Shown one piece after another: positions 1-9,077 of a stretch of DNA of 64,000 nucleotides. The stretch spans positions 1 through 64,000 of the forward strand of contig NZ_CABHMZ010000021.1 of the NCBI RefSeq assembly GCF_902167705.1, in the 5' to 3' direction. The notes beneath the pieces were generated by a model. That model was not told the origin of the DNA, searched no databases, and worked only from the letters and a program-made list of their open reading frames with translations. Both the position numbers and the translations under genes were made by a program. The stretch comes from Streptococcus constellatus (GTDB lineage Bacteria > Bacillota > Bacilli > Lactobacillales > Streptococcaceae). Within the stretch, counting starts at the first letter, position 1; each line of letters opens with the position of its first letter.

Positions 1-113
1 ATGGGAGTAGCTCATAGTTTTTCCTCGGGTTCTGTTTGTGTGGTTACTTACAGTTTACACCAATGAAACGCTATGAGTTTTTTTGTTGAACTATATTTTA
101 CAATTTATCACAT

Positions 114-135
114 AAAAAAGGACCAGAGGTCCCTT
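114..135 (-). terminator. Terminator of ntdP
   Basis: Read on the minus strand, a GGACC/GGTCC stem with a 3-nt loop is followed by six T, just beyond the ntdP stop. I see no gene in positions 1-113. Confidence 0.6.
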
Positions 136-142
136 GGCAACT

Positions 143-679
143 TTAGCGATTCTTTAGCTCTACATAACGTTTGTACCAAATATTGACATAGGCGGGTGAA
201 AAAGGCCCGCGCTCATTGTTAGTCCAATCTACTAAGATTTTCACATTCTCCTTGAGGATGTAATCTAAATCATTGGAATAGTTCATCTGCCGTTTGTGGC
301 GCTCGTATTCATCTACATCAAGCAATCGCTTTTCACCATTAGTAAAGACTTTGACATCTAAATCGTAGTCTATGTATTTCAACGCTTCTGCATCAAGATA
401 ATATGGACTGGCTAGATTGCAATAGTAGGAAATTCCATTTTCGCGAATCATAGCGATAATATTAAACCAATATTTTTTATGAAAATAGACAATAGCTGGC
501 TCACGTGTCACCCAACGTCGACCGTCACTTTCTGTGACCAAGGTGTGGTCGTTAACACCAATAATGGCATTTTCTGTTGTTTTTAGTACCATGGTGTCGC
601 GCCAAGTGCGGTGCAGACTCCCATTATGCTTATAACTTTGAATTGTAATAAAGTCGCCTTCTTTTGGAAGCTTCATCAT
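143..679 (-). CDS. ntdP: DUF402 family nucleoside tri-/diphosphate phosphatase
   Basis: A 178-residue (177 if the second Met is used) soluble protein of the DUF402/NtdP family. It shows the family's beta-rich middle with the stretch [12 protein letters not shown] and an acidic second half ([19 protein letters not shown]) that carries the metal-binding Asp/Glu residues. Characterised members hydrolyse nucleoside tri- and diphosphates. The length fits the family. It starts with two consecutive ATG codons and has only a weak ribosome site. It lies downstream of recX on the same strand, 83 nt away, and ends in its own hairpin. Biological role in streptococci is not established; the family call is firm. 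Confidence 0.85.
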   Translation of the reverse strand: MMKLPKEGDFITIQSYKHNGSLHRTWRDTMVLKTTENAIIGVNDHTLVTESDGRRWVTREPAIVYFHKKYWFNIIAMIRENGISYYCNLASPYYLDAEALKYIDYDLDVKVFTNGEKRLLDVDEYERHKRQMNYSNDLDYILKENVKILVDWTNNERGPFSPAYVNIWYKRYVELKNR

Positions 680-762
680 CTACCAACTTTCTACAATTTA
701 TCAGGTTATCGCTTTTATTGTAACATATTTTCATGAAAAAACATAAATAAACCTTACATTTT

Positions 763-1539
763 TTATAGATATTCTTTGAGAGCGCTCGCAATATCGGAGA
801 AATCATAGCCTTTGCGTGCGAGTGCTTGGGTGAGCCGTTGTTTTAAATCATAGCCATCGTATTTTTTGGAATACTTGCGGTATTGTTTGTCTAATTCTTT
901 GTAAAGCAATTCTTGTTGATTTTCTTCATCATCTTCTATCGTGAGGCTTTGGTACGCCACTTTTGCTTCTTCATAGGAAAAACCTTTATTGATGAGCTGT
1001 TGTAAGATTTTATCGTGAAGCGCTTTGGTTGGGAGCTTCCCTTGATATTTTTTGAGTAATTTCTGAGCAACTTTTTCTGCTAGGTTTGTAAAATCATGTT
1101 GACCTAGCTCATCATCAATGATAGAAGCAGCAATTCCTTTTTGCATTAACTTTTGCTTGAGTGCATACGCACCTTTGTCTCCAGATAAGAGATTAGCATT
1201 GATAGCAGCATGGACATATTTGGAATCATCTAGCCAGTTGTCCTTTTTTAAGCTGTCAATAACATGAGCAATCGTTCCCTCTTCAATGTCATGCTTGCGC
1301 AAATAATCATTGACTTCTTTTACAGTTCGTTGCTTGAAAGAAAGATGATATAGTGCCAAATTTTTTCCATAAGAAAATTGAGCATATTCTTGAATTTCTG
1401 TTAGCTCTTGCTCAGTAATATTCATGCCTTTTGACAACATAAAATGAACAATGGTATCTTCGGTGATATACAGTTTTTCCGTCTCATCCAACTCTAAGAG
1501 ATAAAGCCGCTTTTTCTTTTCAATTTTTGTAATTTTCAT
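763..1539 (-). CDS. recX: RecX, regulator of RecA
   Basis: A 258-residue RecX protein that binds and modulates RecA filaments. The open frame runs 31 codons further upstream, but those codons are hydrophobic, unlike RecX, and lie across the intergenic promoter, so I start at [12 protein letters not shown]. Helical RecX repeats are visible, for example around residues 60-110 ([21 protein letters not shown]) and near the C-terminus ([16 protein letters not shown]). A TATAAT box ends six bases before the ATG, so the message is probably leaderless. It is divergent from rlmD, a common streptococcal arrangement. Confidence 0.92.
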   Translation of the reverse strand: MKITKIEKKKRLYLLELDETEKLYITEDTIVHFMLSKGMNITEQELTEIQEYAQFSYGKNLALYHLSFKQRTVKEVNDYLRKHDIEEGTIAHVIDSLKKDNWLDDSKYVHAAINANLLSGDKGAYALKQKLMQKGIAASIIDDELGQHDFTNLAEKVAQKLLKKYQGKLPTKALHDKILQQLINKGFSYEEAKVAYQSLTIEDDEENQQELLYKELDKQYRKYSKKYDGYDLKQRLTQALARKGYDFSDIASALKEYL

Positions 1540-1576
1540 GATTCTATTATACCTCAAAATATGGTAAGATAGGCTT
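1540..1576. promoter_or_regulatory. Divergent recX/rlmD promoters, both probably leaderless
   Basis: This 37-bp gap holds both promoters. On the minus strand TATAAT (1546-1551) ends six bases before the recX ATG. On the plus strand an extended -10, TGGTAAGAT (1562-1570), ends six bases before the rlmD ATG. Transcription starting about seven bases after each -10 would begin on or next to the start codon. I see no Shine-Dalgarno sequence for either gene in the gap. Confidence 0.6.
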
Positions 1577-2935
1577 ATGAATCTGAAAGTGAAACAAAAA
1601 ATCCCCTTGAAAATCAAAAAAATGGGAATCAACGGGGAAGGGATTGGATTTTATAAAAAGACATTGGTCTTTGTACCAGGTGCTTTAAAAGGTGAGGATA
1701 TTTTTTGTCAAATCACGACGGTTAAGCGCAATTTTGTCGAAGCAAAGCTGTTGACGATTAACAAGCGCTCCAAATATCGAGTAGAGCCTCCTTGTGAGAT
1801 TTATGAAAAATGCGGGGGCTGCCAGATTATGCACTTGCATTATGACAAACAGTTAGAATTTAAGGCGGACTTGTTGCGGCAGGCTTTGAAAAAATTTGCA
1901 CCTCAAGGTTATGAAAACTACGAGATTCGTCCAACGATTGGTATGCAAGAGCCTCAATATTATCGAGCGAAGTTGCAGTTTCAAACACGGAAATTTAAGG
2001 GAGATGTAAAAGCGGGTCTTTATGCGCAGAATTCTCATTATTTAATTTCTTTGAAAAACTGTCTGGTTCAAGATAAAGTCACACAGAAAATCATCAATAA
2101 AGTGGCTCTCCTTTTGGGAAAGTACAATTTTCCTATCTATGATGAGCGAAAAAATGCCGGTGTTCGGACAGTCATGATTCGCCGAGCTCGGAAAACAGGT
2201 CAGGTGCAGATGATTTTTGTCACGGGAAAGAAGTTGGACTTTTCTCCAATCATTCGCGATTTGTCAGCAGAATTTCCAGAGTTGGAAACAGTGGCGGTCA
2301 ATTACCATACGACAAAATCAAGTGAAATATATGGAGACAAGACGGAGATCATCTGGGGAAAAGATACCATTCAGGAAGGTGTTTTGGATTACGAGTTTTC
2401 CTTATCGCCTAGGGCTTTTTACCAGCTCAATCCAGAGCAAACAGAGGTGCTTTACAGTGAAGCAGTTAAGGCTCTGGATGTCGATTCAGAGGATTGTCTG
2501 ATTGATGCTTATTGTGGTGTGGGAACGATTGGCTTTGCTTTTGCTAAAAAAGTAAAGTCTCTTCGTGGCATGGATATTATACCAGAAGCTATTGAGGATG
2601 CTAAGCGAAATGCCAAGAAAATGGGGTTTGCCAATGCTCATTATGAGGCTGGGACTGCTGAAAGCATTATTCCTCGCTGGTACAAGGAAGGCTATCGAGC
2701 AGATGCCTTGATTGTGGATCCGCCACGGACTGGCTTAGATGATAAGCTGCTTGAAACGGTTGTTCGTTATGCACCGAAGAAAATGGTTTATGTCTCCTGT
2801 AATGTCTCTACTCTAGCTAGAGATTTGGTGCAATTGAGCAAGGTCTACGATGTTCATTATATTCAATCTGTGGATATGTTTCCACACACAGCCAGGACCG
2901 AGGCTGTAGTGAAGTTGATAAGGAAAGAGGATTAG
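1577..2935 (+). CDS. rlmD: 23S rRNA (uracil-C5)-methyltransferase, RlmD/RlmCD type
   Basis: A 452-residue RumA/TrmA-family enzyme that uses SAM to make 5-methyluridine in 23S rRNA. The N-terminal TRAM domain (about 1-60) is followed by an iron-sulfur cysteine cluster ([13 protein letters not shown], with a further Cys at ISLKNC), a SAM site ([11 protein letters not shown]), DPPRTGLD, and the catalytic Cys in [13 protein letters not shown]. In Gram-positive bacteria one such enzyme can modify both U747 and U1939 (RlmCD); the sequence alone does not decide between single and dual specificity. Divergent from recX; a broken cytidine deaminase follows two bases after the stop. Confidence 0.93.
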   Translation: MNLKVKQKIPLKIKKMGINGEGIGFYKKTLVFVPGALKGEDIFCQITTVKRNFVEAKLLTINKRSKYRVEPPCEIYEKCGGCQIMHLHYDKQLEFKADLLRQALKKFAPQGYENYEIRPTIGMQEPQYYRAKLQFQTRKFKGDVKAGLYAQNSHYLISLKNCLVQDKVTQKIINKVALLLGKYNFPIYDERKNAGVRTVMIRRARKTGQVQMIFVTGKKLDFSPIIRDLSAEFPELETVAVNYHTTKSSEIYGDKTEIIWGKDTIQEGVLDYEFSLSPRAFYQLNPEQTEVLYSEAVKALDVDSEDCLIDAYCGVGTIGFAFAKKVKSLRGMDIIPEAIEDAKRNAKKMGFANAHYEAGTAESIIPRWYKEGYRADALIVDPPRTGLDDKLLETVVRYAPKKMVYVSCNVSTLARDLVQLSKVYDVHYIQSVDMFPHTARTEAVVKLIRKED

Positions 2936-2936
2936 A

Positions 2937-3317
2937 ATGGATATTTGGGAAAAAATGTATGAAGAAGCCAAGAAGCTCTATGATCCGCATGAGGTATCGC
3001 CTTTTGTGTACGCTAATCATGTTGTAGCAGCTATTGAAGCAGAGGATGGAAAGATTTATACTGGCTTTTGCTTTGCTCCAACAGCTTGAGGGCTGTTGGA
3101 GGTTGCGGATAAAATCAACGAAGTTGATATCAATAAATCTGGTGTTTTTCATCTCTGCGCTGAAAGGGCAGCAGCTTTTAATATGTATCAGTATTCTGGA
3201 CAGACAAAAATTAAAAGAGTATTGGCTTTTCGTGATAAACCGCCTTATGGCGGAGGCAAGAACGTGCTGAAAACGACGGAAAATAATATAAAGTACTTTT
3301 ACTGTATGTTAGAATAA
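2937..3317 (+). pseudogene. Degenerate cytidine deaminase-like gene
   Basis: One frame starting MDIWEKMYEEAKKLYDPHE carries a TGA at 3087-3089 and then continues to the zinc motif HLCAERAAAFNMY and RDKPPYGGG. After PYGGG the sequence leaves the family: the second zinc motif (PCGxC) and the rest of the domain are absent, and the frame ends after unrelated residues. About 16 residues between the TGA and HLCAE also look extra compared with the family. Lesions: a nonsense codon, a probable insertion and a lost C-terminus. It starts two bases after rlmD, so it was once co-transcribed with it. Confidence 0.75.
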
Positions 3318-3540
3318 TATACAAGGCACCTCCTAACAACGAAAGTTCAAAGAATCAGGATGTAAAAATTGCAAAGAAGGTATCCTGTAGCAATGCTATT
3401 GATATTTTATAGCGTTTGGTAAATGGGATAGAATGACTTGCTCATGACTGAGTCTAGTTTGAGGCAGATGACAAATAGACGACAGAAGTTGAGCAACTAA
3501 AATGAAACGCAAATATTTTTAACTACTTCAGCAATAGAAA

Positions 3541-3573
3541 AAACTTGTAGAAATCATTTTCTACAAGTTTTTT
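3541..3573. terminator. Strong bidirectional terminator
   Basis: A 13-bp perfect stem, AAACTTGTAGAAA against TTTCTACAAGTTT, with a 4-nt loop and a T run on both strands. It ends the FabK-like gene (minus) and any transcript from rlmD (plus). Positions 3318-3540 contain no gene that I can support. Confidence 0.85.
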
Positions 3574-3578
3574 CTATT

Positions 3579-4511
3579 TTACAAGGAAATCTCTGTGTTT
3601 TCCAGTACTTTTTGTGCATCTGAGACGATTGTTTCAATGATTTCTTTGCATGGTCGGATTTCTTTTATCATACCAGCAATTTGACCGCACATCATGGAGC
3701 CGTTTTTGGTATCTCCGTCATATACAGCTTTTGAGAGAGCTCCAATAGTAATCTCTTCCAGTTCCTCACGGCTAGTACCTTTATTTTCAAGTTCTATATA
3801 ATGATCTGTCATTTCGTTTCGGATACAACGAACGGGTGCACCGCTTCTCCTGCCTGTGACAGCTGTATCTGTATCATTTGCCTTGATAACTGCTTCTTTA
3901 TAGCTAGTAGCGATTGGGCATTCTTCTGACGCGAGAAATACCGTACCAAGCTGAGCTCCTTGTGCGCCTAAAACGAAAGCAGCAGCAAGTCCACGACCGT
4001 CTGCAATACCTCCTGCACCAATCACGGGAATATCAACCGCATCAGCGATTTGTGGCAGCAAAGCCATGGTATTGGTGTTACCGATATGACCACCTGCTTC
4101 AGCTCCTTCAGCGATAATAGCGTCAACACCTAATTCCTGCATTTTTTTAGCATGTTTCACGCTGGCAATGACCGGAATAACCTTGATACCTGCTTCTTTG
4201 AGAGCGGGCAGAATGAATTTAGGGGTGCCAGCACCAGTTGTCACAACAGGAACTTTTTCTTCGATGATAACATTCACAAGCTCTTCAACGTTTTTCAGCA
4301 TCAGCATCACGTTAACAGCGAATGGTTTGTCTGTGAGTTTGCGTAACTCACGAATTTCTTTGCGCAATTGTTCACCAGTCATACCACCTGAGGCAATAAT
4401 CCCCAAGCCACCCGCTTCTGAAACAGCAGCAGCCAACTGATAGTGAGAAATTTGCGCCATAGCACCTTGAAAAATTGGATATTTGATGTTTAGTAAAGTT
4501 GTAATAGACAT
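3579..4511 (-). CDS. FabK-like / nitronate monooxygenase-family flavoprotein
   Basis: A 310-residue FMN-dependent TIM-barrel protein of the FabK/NMO family. Visible motifs are the N-terminal YPIFQGAMA, SEAGGLGIIASGG, the phosphate-binding IGAGGIADGRG and the active-site-like GAEAGGHIG. FabK members are enoyl-ACP reductases and NMO members oxidise nitronates; both share this fold. It stands alone, away from a fatty-acid cluster, so it is more likely a FabK paralogue than the essential enzyme. Substrate not decidable here. Confidence 0.75.
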   Translation of the reverse strand: MSITTLLNIKYPIFQGAMAQISHYQLAAAVSEAGGLGIIASGGMTGEQLRKEIRELRKLTDKPFAVNVMLMLKNVEELVNVIIEEKVPVVTTGAGTPKFILPALKEAGIKVIPVIASVKHAKKMQELGVDAIIAEGAEAGGHIGNTNTMALLPQIADAVDIPVIGAGGIADGRGLAAAFVLGAQGAQLGTVFLASEECPIATSYKEAVIKANDTDTAVTGRRSGAPVRCIRNEMTDHYIELENKGTSREELEEITIGALSKAVYDGDTKNGSMMCGQIAGMIKEIRPCKEIIETIVSDAQKVLENTEISL

Positions 4512-4787
4512 AATATCTCCTTAGTCCTGTTTTTGAAATTATTATATCACGATTATAAAAGCGTTTTCAAATCCGTGGTTTAATAAATTTTCTTTTGTTT
4601 GTGAAATATTTTGCTTTGAAAAGAGGGGTTATCAATTATTTTACTTGTGAAAAACACAGAATCATTTTATTATAACAATTACTTATACTATATTAAAAAT
4701 AGTTATAGATGCTTGATTCAGAAAAATGGAATGAGGCAAAGATAAGGAACGTGTTGATTTTGCTTAGAAAGCAACTGCTTTTTGTGT

Positions 4788-4793
4788 TATAAT
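4788..4793 (+). promoter_or_regulatory. -10 box of the DUF1858/DUF438 operon
   Basis: TATAAT 27 bases before the start of the DUF1858 gene, with a GAGGTGAAG ribosome site between them. No clear -35 is visible. The rest of the 309-nt gap (4512-4820) is AT-rich and I see no gene in it. Confidence 0.5.
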
Positions 4794-4820
4794 AATAGAA
4801 AAATGTTCATGAGGTGAAGT

Positions 4821-5054
4821 ATGGACAATATCATTGATGTATCCATTCCTGTGGCAGAAGTAGTGGACAAGCACCCAGAAGTGTTAGAAATTTTGGTGGA
4901 ACTGGGTTTTAAACCGCTTGCCAATCCAATCATGCGCAATACGGTTGGTCGCAAGGTGTCGTTAAAACAAGGTTCTAAGTTAGAGGGAACCCCTATGGAT
5001 AAAATTGTCATGACATTGGAAGCAAATGGCTATGAAGTGGTGGGGCTAGACTAA
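4821..5054 (+). CDS. DUF1858 domain protein
   Basis: A 77-residue protein made of one DUF1858 domain, with the pattern VAEVVDKHPEVLEILVELGFKPLANPIMR. This domain commonly precedes or is fused to DUF438/hemerythrin proteins, and here its stop codon overlaps the next start (TAATG), so the two are translationally coupled. No catalytic residues are evident. Function unknown; a role in redox or gas sensing with its partner is inference. Confidence 0.85.
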   Translation: MDNIIDVSIPVAEVVDKHPEVLEILVELGFKPLANPIMRNTVGRKVSLKQGSKLEGTPMDKIVMTLEANGYEVVGLD

Positions 5055-6418
5055 TGGCAGATGAACGAATTGAGATTTTAAAATCTATTTTGCTGGATTT
5101 GCATCATGGTGCAACAGCAGAAGAGGTTCAAGAGCAGTTTAACAAGCATTTTACAGGCGTTTCGGCTATTGAAATCAGCCTTATGGAGCACGAACTGATG
5201 AACTCGGATACGGGTGTAACCTTTGAGGATGTTATGTCGCTTTGCAATGTTCATGCGAATCTTTTTAAGGGAGCGGTGAAAAATGTAGAAGTGGCTGACA
5301 CAGATCATCCAGGACATCCAGTTCAAATTTTTAAGCAGGAAAATCTGGCTCTGAGAGCGGCTCTGTTGCGGATTCGGCGTCTCCTTGATACCTATGCTCA
5401 AACAGATGATGCAGAAATGAGGACAGAGTTAGAAAAGGGACTGATGCGCCAGCTGGGCTTGGTCGGTCAATTTGACATTCATTATCAGCGCAAGGAAGAA
5501 CTGATGTTTCCGATTATGGAGAGATATGGTCACGATTCACCACCCAAGGTTATGTGGGGCGTGGACGACCAGATTCGAGAGCTTTTTCAGGAAGCAAAGA
5601 CTGCTGCTGAAGATTTATCCAACCTAGGTATTGAGCAAGTTCGAGCAATATTTGAAAATTTTGCGGCTGAGTTTGAAGCGATGATTTTTAAGGAAGAATC
5701 CATCTTGCTTATGATCTTGCTGGAAACATTCACACAGGACGATTGGCTGAAAATTGCAGAAGAAAGTGATGCTTACGGCTATGCAATTATCAAGCCGACT
5801 GAGAAGTGGGTACCAGCTCGTCAATCATTCACGGAGGCAGAAAAAGAGGCTGCTGAGAAGACTGGAAGTGAAGCGGCAGCCAGTGATGAGTTGGTGTCAG
5901 ATGATACTATTCAGCAAGTCATTGAGACACCTGATGGACAGGTCACCATTTCCTTTAAGCCAAAAAAGAAAAAGGCAGAAAACAATTTTGATCGACAGAC
6001 CCAACAGCCATTTGGACATGGCTATTTGTCAGTGGAAGAGGCAAATCTAATCTTGAATCATCTGCCGATGGAGATTACTTTTGTCAATAAGGAAGATATT
6101 TTCCAATACTACAATGACAGCGTGCCAGCAGACGAGATGATTTTCAAGCGGACGCCGAGTCAAGTGGGGCGCAATGTCGAGTTGTGCCACCCGCCTAAGT
6201 TTTTGGAGAAAGTTCGCTTTATTTTTAAGGAATTGCGTGAAGGCAAGCGAGACAAGTTTGTTATGTGGTTCAAGTCTGAGTCGCGGGATAAATTTGTTCA
6301 TGTAACGTATGCGGCAGTAAGAGATGAAGCAGGAGAATTTCAAGGTGTGTTAGAATATGTCCAAGATATTCAGCCTTTCCGTGATATTGAAGAAGATTTC
6401 TACCGAGGAGTAGATTAG
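5054..6418 (+). CDS. DUF438-hemerythrin-PAS domain protein
   Basis: A 454-residue cytoplasmic protein in three parts. Residues about 1-75 form a DUF438 domain (LLDLHHGATAEEVQEQFNKHF). Residues about 85-230 form a hemerythrin-like helical bundle with iron-ligand-type His/Glu (HPVQIFKQEN, HYQRKEELMFPIMERYGH, FEAMIFKEESILL). After an acidic, charged linker, residues about 320-450 form a PAS domain (VEEANLILNHLPMEITFVNKEDIFQYYND). There is no kinase or output domain, so it may sense oxygen, NO or iron through a partner. Family function is not established. Confidence 0.85.
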   Translation: MADERIEILKSILLDLHHGATAEEVQEQFNKHFTGVSAIEISLMEHELMNSDTGVTFEDVMSLCNVHANLFKGAVKNVEVADTDHPGHPVQIFKQENLALRAALLRIRRLLDTYAQTDDAEMRTELEKGLMRQLGLVGQFDIHYQRKEELMFPIMERYGHDSPPKVMWGVDDQIRELFQEAKTAAEDLSNLGIEQVRAIFENFAAEFEAMIFKEESILLMILLETFTQDDWLKIAEESDAYGYAIIKPTEKWVPARQSFTEAEKEAAEKTGSEAAASDELVSDDTIQQVIETPDGQVTISFKPKKKKAENNFDRQTQQPFGHGYLSVEEANLILNHLPMEITFVNKEDIFQYYNDSVPADEMIFKRTPSQVGRNVELCHPPKFLEKVRFIFKELREGKRDKFVMWFKSESRDKFVHVTYAAVRDEAGEFQGVLEYVQDIQPFRDIEEDFYRGVD

Positions 6419-6425
6419 AAGGAAT

Positions 6426-6683
6426 ATGATGACGTACGAACAGGAATTTTTAAAGGATTTTGAAGCTTGGGTCAAAACTCAAGTGGCAATCAACGAAATG
6501 GCTCTTCAAGAAAGCCAGAAAGTTTATGAAGAAGACCAAGATGAACGCGCTAAGGAAGCTGCGATTCGTTATGAGAGCCGTCTGGATGCTTATCAGTTTT
6601 TATTGGGGAAATTTGCCAACTATCAAGAGGGCAAGGGATTTCATGACCTACCAGACGGACTTTTTGGGCAGAGAAATTATTGA
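6426..6683 (+). CDS. DUF1912 family small protein
   Basis: An 85-residue acidic helical protein of the streptococcal DUF1912 family (EQEFLKDFEAWVKTQVAINEMALQ, RLDAYQFLLGKFANYQEGKGFHDLP). It starts seven bases after the hemerythrin gene, behind an AGAAGGAAT ribosome site; a second ATG follows directly. It is the last gene before the T-box leader, and the -35 box of that leader overlaps its stop codon. Function unknown. Confidence 0.8.
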   Translation: MMTYEQEFLKDFEAWVKTQVAINEMALQESQKVYEEDQDERAKEAAIRYESRLDAYQFLLGKFANYQEGKGFHDLPDGLFGQRNY

Positions 6684-6708
6684 TTTTCTCTAGAAAACAT
6701 GTTAAACT
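6680..6708 (+). promoter_or_regulatory. Promoter of the T-box leader
   Basis: TTGATT at 6680-6685 and TAAACT at 6703-6708, spaced by 17. The start would be near 6715, giving a leader of about 280 nt. Confidence 0.6.
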
Positions 6709-6714
6709 AAATGC

Positions 6715-6995
6715 ATTAGAGGTGTTTTGAATCCCATTTGTCACAGAAAGCGGCACTGCTGAGAAATCCGCACAAATGTCAAAACTGGTTGCTAAGGCTA
6801 AAAATGAAATAATGGTGTCTTTTTGTTTACTTTTAGGACTAGGCAACGAGTTGCGGGCTGTACTGGCGTACGCCTAAGCGAGCTAACGACGTAATAGAAG
6901 ATAAACAAGAAGGCTAGAGCTGCGGGCATCTGCCCGAAATTGGGTGGTACCGCGGAGAGATTCGTCCCTGTCATGTATGGCAGGGACGAATTTTT
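6715..6995 (+). promoter_or_regulatory. T-box riboswitch, probably valine-responsive
   Basis: The antiterminator T-box core GGGTGGTACCGCGG is at 6942-6955. It is followed by an intrinsic terminator with a 10-bp perfect stem (TTCGTCCCTG with CAGGGACGAA, 6961-6990) and a T5 run. Near the 5' end, nested stems GTTTTGA/TCAAAAC, CATTTGT/ACAAATG and GCGG/CCGC form a Stem-I-like arm. Valine specificity is inferred from valS downstream; I could not fix the specifier codon. An acetyltransferase and a membrane protein now lie between the leader and valS. Confidence 0.88.
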
Positions 6996-7019
6996 ATAAT
7001 CGGAATGGGGAGAGGAATT

Positions 7020-7604
7020 ATGATAAATATTTTAGGTCAAATTGAAGACAATAAACTTCCTGATATTGAGACAGAACGGTTGTATTTGCGCCAACGTCTA
7101 GTCTCAGATGCTAAAGAGATTTTTGCTTATGCGAGCTTGCCAGAAGTAACTTGGCCAGCTGTTTTTCCACCTGCGGAAAGCGTGGAAGAAGAGGAAAATT
7201 ATCTCGAAAACATTATGCCAAAGCGCTGGATTGAGCAAAAAATACCGTCTGGTTATGGTATCTGTTTAAAAGGGACAAATAAAGTCATTGGCTCAATTGA
7301 TTTTAATAATCGCTATGCTGATGATGTTCTTGAAATGGGCTATTTGCTTCACCCAGATTATTGGGGGCAAGGGATTGTGACAGAAGCTGCGCGTGCGCTG
7401 TTGGAAGTTGGCTTCACCCTACTCAATCTCCACAAAATCGAAATTGAATGTTATGGATACAACAAAGCAAGCCAGCGTATTGCTGAAAAACTTGGTTTCA
7501 CCCTCGAATCTCGCATTCGTGACCGCAAAGATGCACAAGGACAACGTTGTGATTTATTGCGTTATGGATTACTGAGGAGTGAGTGGGAGACACAGAAAAA
7601 ATAA
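7020..7604 (+). CDS. GNAT family N-acetyltransferase (RimJ/RimL-like)
   Basis: A 194-residue GNAT protein. Acetyl-CoA-binding features are visible (EMGYLLHPDYWGQGIVTEAARALLEVGF, with a Q/GxGxx-type turn), then NLHKIEIECYGYNKASQRIAEKLGF, typical of the RimJ/RimL group that acetylates protein N-termini or small molecules. The frame opens at 7005, but GGAGAGG is placed correctly for the ATG at 7020 (MINILGQI). It lies directly behind the T-box terminator, so its transcription should depend on the riboswitch. Substrate unknown. Confidence 0.85.
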   Translation: MINILGQIEDNKLPDIETERLYLRQRLVSDAKEIFAYASLPEVTWPAVFPPAESVEEEENYLENIMPKRWIEQKIPSGYGICLKGTNKVIGSIDFNNRYADDVLEMGYLLHPDYWGQGIVTEAARALLEVGFTLLNLHKIEIECYGYNKASQRIAEKLGFTLESRIRDRKDAQGQRCDLLRYGLLRSEWETQKK

Positions 7605-7716
7605 ATGAAACTGTGTAAACTTGCATAAGTTAAAATTTGATAACTTGTAAAAAATGTTATTACAAATTGAACTGTTCGGAAAAATCGAATAGTTCAGTAA
7701 GAAGGGGGAAAATAGA

Positions 7717-9051
7717 ATGAAAAGAATAGTTTTATACATATTAGCGTTACTGCCTCTTCTTTCAATAGTTTCTTTGTTGCTATTAGCTATTTTGCTTTTT
7801 CCGATAACTTTACTTCCAAATAATATTTTACCAGTTGCTCCTATATATATTGTTGAACTTATTTTAGGAATACTACTGGGTTTATATGGATTTAGATTAA
7901 GAAGATTGCAAATAGATAATAAACTTCAAATTATCTATTGGATTCTTTTAGGAGTATCAGCTGGAGTGCTGTTACTTTTGAAATATAGATTAATTATTTT
8001 ATTTCAGCCGATTTTACCTATAGTTTACCTTGCTTTATTTGAGCAAAGATTTCAAGCCATTAAGAAATTTTTTCAAAAAAGTATAGGCGTGTTTGCTTTT
8101 TTTAATCTGTTTGACACACTTTTTATTGGTTTATGTTTTTTGATAAAAAATAATGTAAATTATATAGAAAACGTTTTAAGTAGTTTTTTTGAAATTTTTA
8201 ACGAACTTCATCTATCTCAAAAAGTTTTTGAGACTACTGTCATAATTTTAATAAGCCTATTGTTGTTCATATTTTTACCATTATTAAAAGGAAGTATATC
8301 TGTTTGGATTTATAAAAGACAAAATGAAATTTCTGTACAATCAGGGAAGGTACTTTGGAATTCCTATCTAGAGGCATATTTTGGTTCGACGATATCTGTT
8401 TTAATGTATCTTAGCTTATTACTACAAGTAAATGATTTATCTTTTAGTACAGTATTTACTCTTTTTTTACCTATGTCAATAAATATTTACTTTTGGATGC
8501 AAGTGTATGAAAATATAAACAGAGGTGGAGAAGACAAAGAATCGGAGATATCAAAATGGACATTAATTGGCACAGCGCTATTCATATTGTTTCTTTTAGA
8601 GCAAATTGAAAGTGATTTGATTGGAATTTTTACGTGGTTCTTGCCTATTTTCATACCAAGTTTCATTGGTGGCATAAATTTACAACAATCACGAGAAAAA
8701 TACTCCAAATTTACCAAGACTCTAAAGCTGAAAAAGCATTTACACTGGCTACAGATAGTGAGTTTTAATACACTATTTATATTAAATGTATTATCATCAT
8801 TATTTACAAAAAAAATAATAAAGAACAATGAAATTGTAGAAATCAATATACTAAAAGATGCAATTGCAAATGCTATTAATTATATGTTGAGTATGATAAA
8901 TAAATCCACTTCGCCTAATTTTGTTTCTAATATCTTAGCTACTACTATAATAATAGTTTTTTCGTATTCACTTGCACAATGGATGAGTAAAAAAATAATT
9001 AAACGTTTGAAAAGTTATTATTTAGATTCGTCAAAAGGATATTTCAATTAA
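7717..9051 (+). CDS. Multi-pass membrane protein, unknown function
   Basis: A 444-residue, very hydrophobic protein with roughly ten membrane segments starting at residue 5 ([20 protein letters not shown]). I recognise no family motif or catalytic residues. Its base composition is distinctly more AT-rich than valS or the acetyltransferase, with many ATA and TTA codons, which suggests later acquisition. AAGGGGGAAAA precedes the ATG. It lies between the T-box and valS. A hairpin-like inverted repeat (about 7669-7696) precedes it, with no T run. Confidence 0.75.
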   Translation: MKRIVLYILALLPLLSIVSLLLLAILLFPITLLPNNILPVAPIYIVELILGILLGLYGFRLRRLQIDNKLQIIYWILLGVSAGVLLLLKYRLIILFQPILPIVYLALFEQRFQAIKKFFQKSIGVFAFFNLFDTLFIGLCFLIKNNVNYIENVLSSFFEIFNELHLSQKVFETTVIILISLLLFIFLPLLKGSISVWIYKRQNEISVQSGKVLWNSYLEAYFGSTISVLMYLSLLLQVNDLSFSTVFTLFLPMSINIYFWMQVYENINRGGEDKESEISKWTLIGTALFILFLLEQIESDLIGIFTWFLPIFIPSFIGGINLQQSREKYSKFTKTLKLKKHLHWLQIVSFNTLFILNVLSSLFTKKIIKNNEIVEINILKDAIANAINYMLSMINKSTSPNFVSNILATTIIIVFSYSLAQWMSKKIIKRLKSYYLDSSKGYFN

Positions 9052-9077
9052 TGAAGTTTATAAAAGGAGAAAAACAC

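Noticed and set aside
3325..3345. CACCTCCTAAC, an anti-Shine-Dalgarno-like stretch that suggested a second csRNA
   Set aside because: No CiaR repeats, promoter or nearby terminator at csRNA distance.
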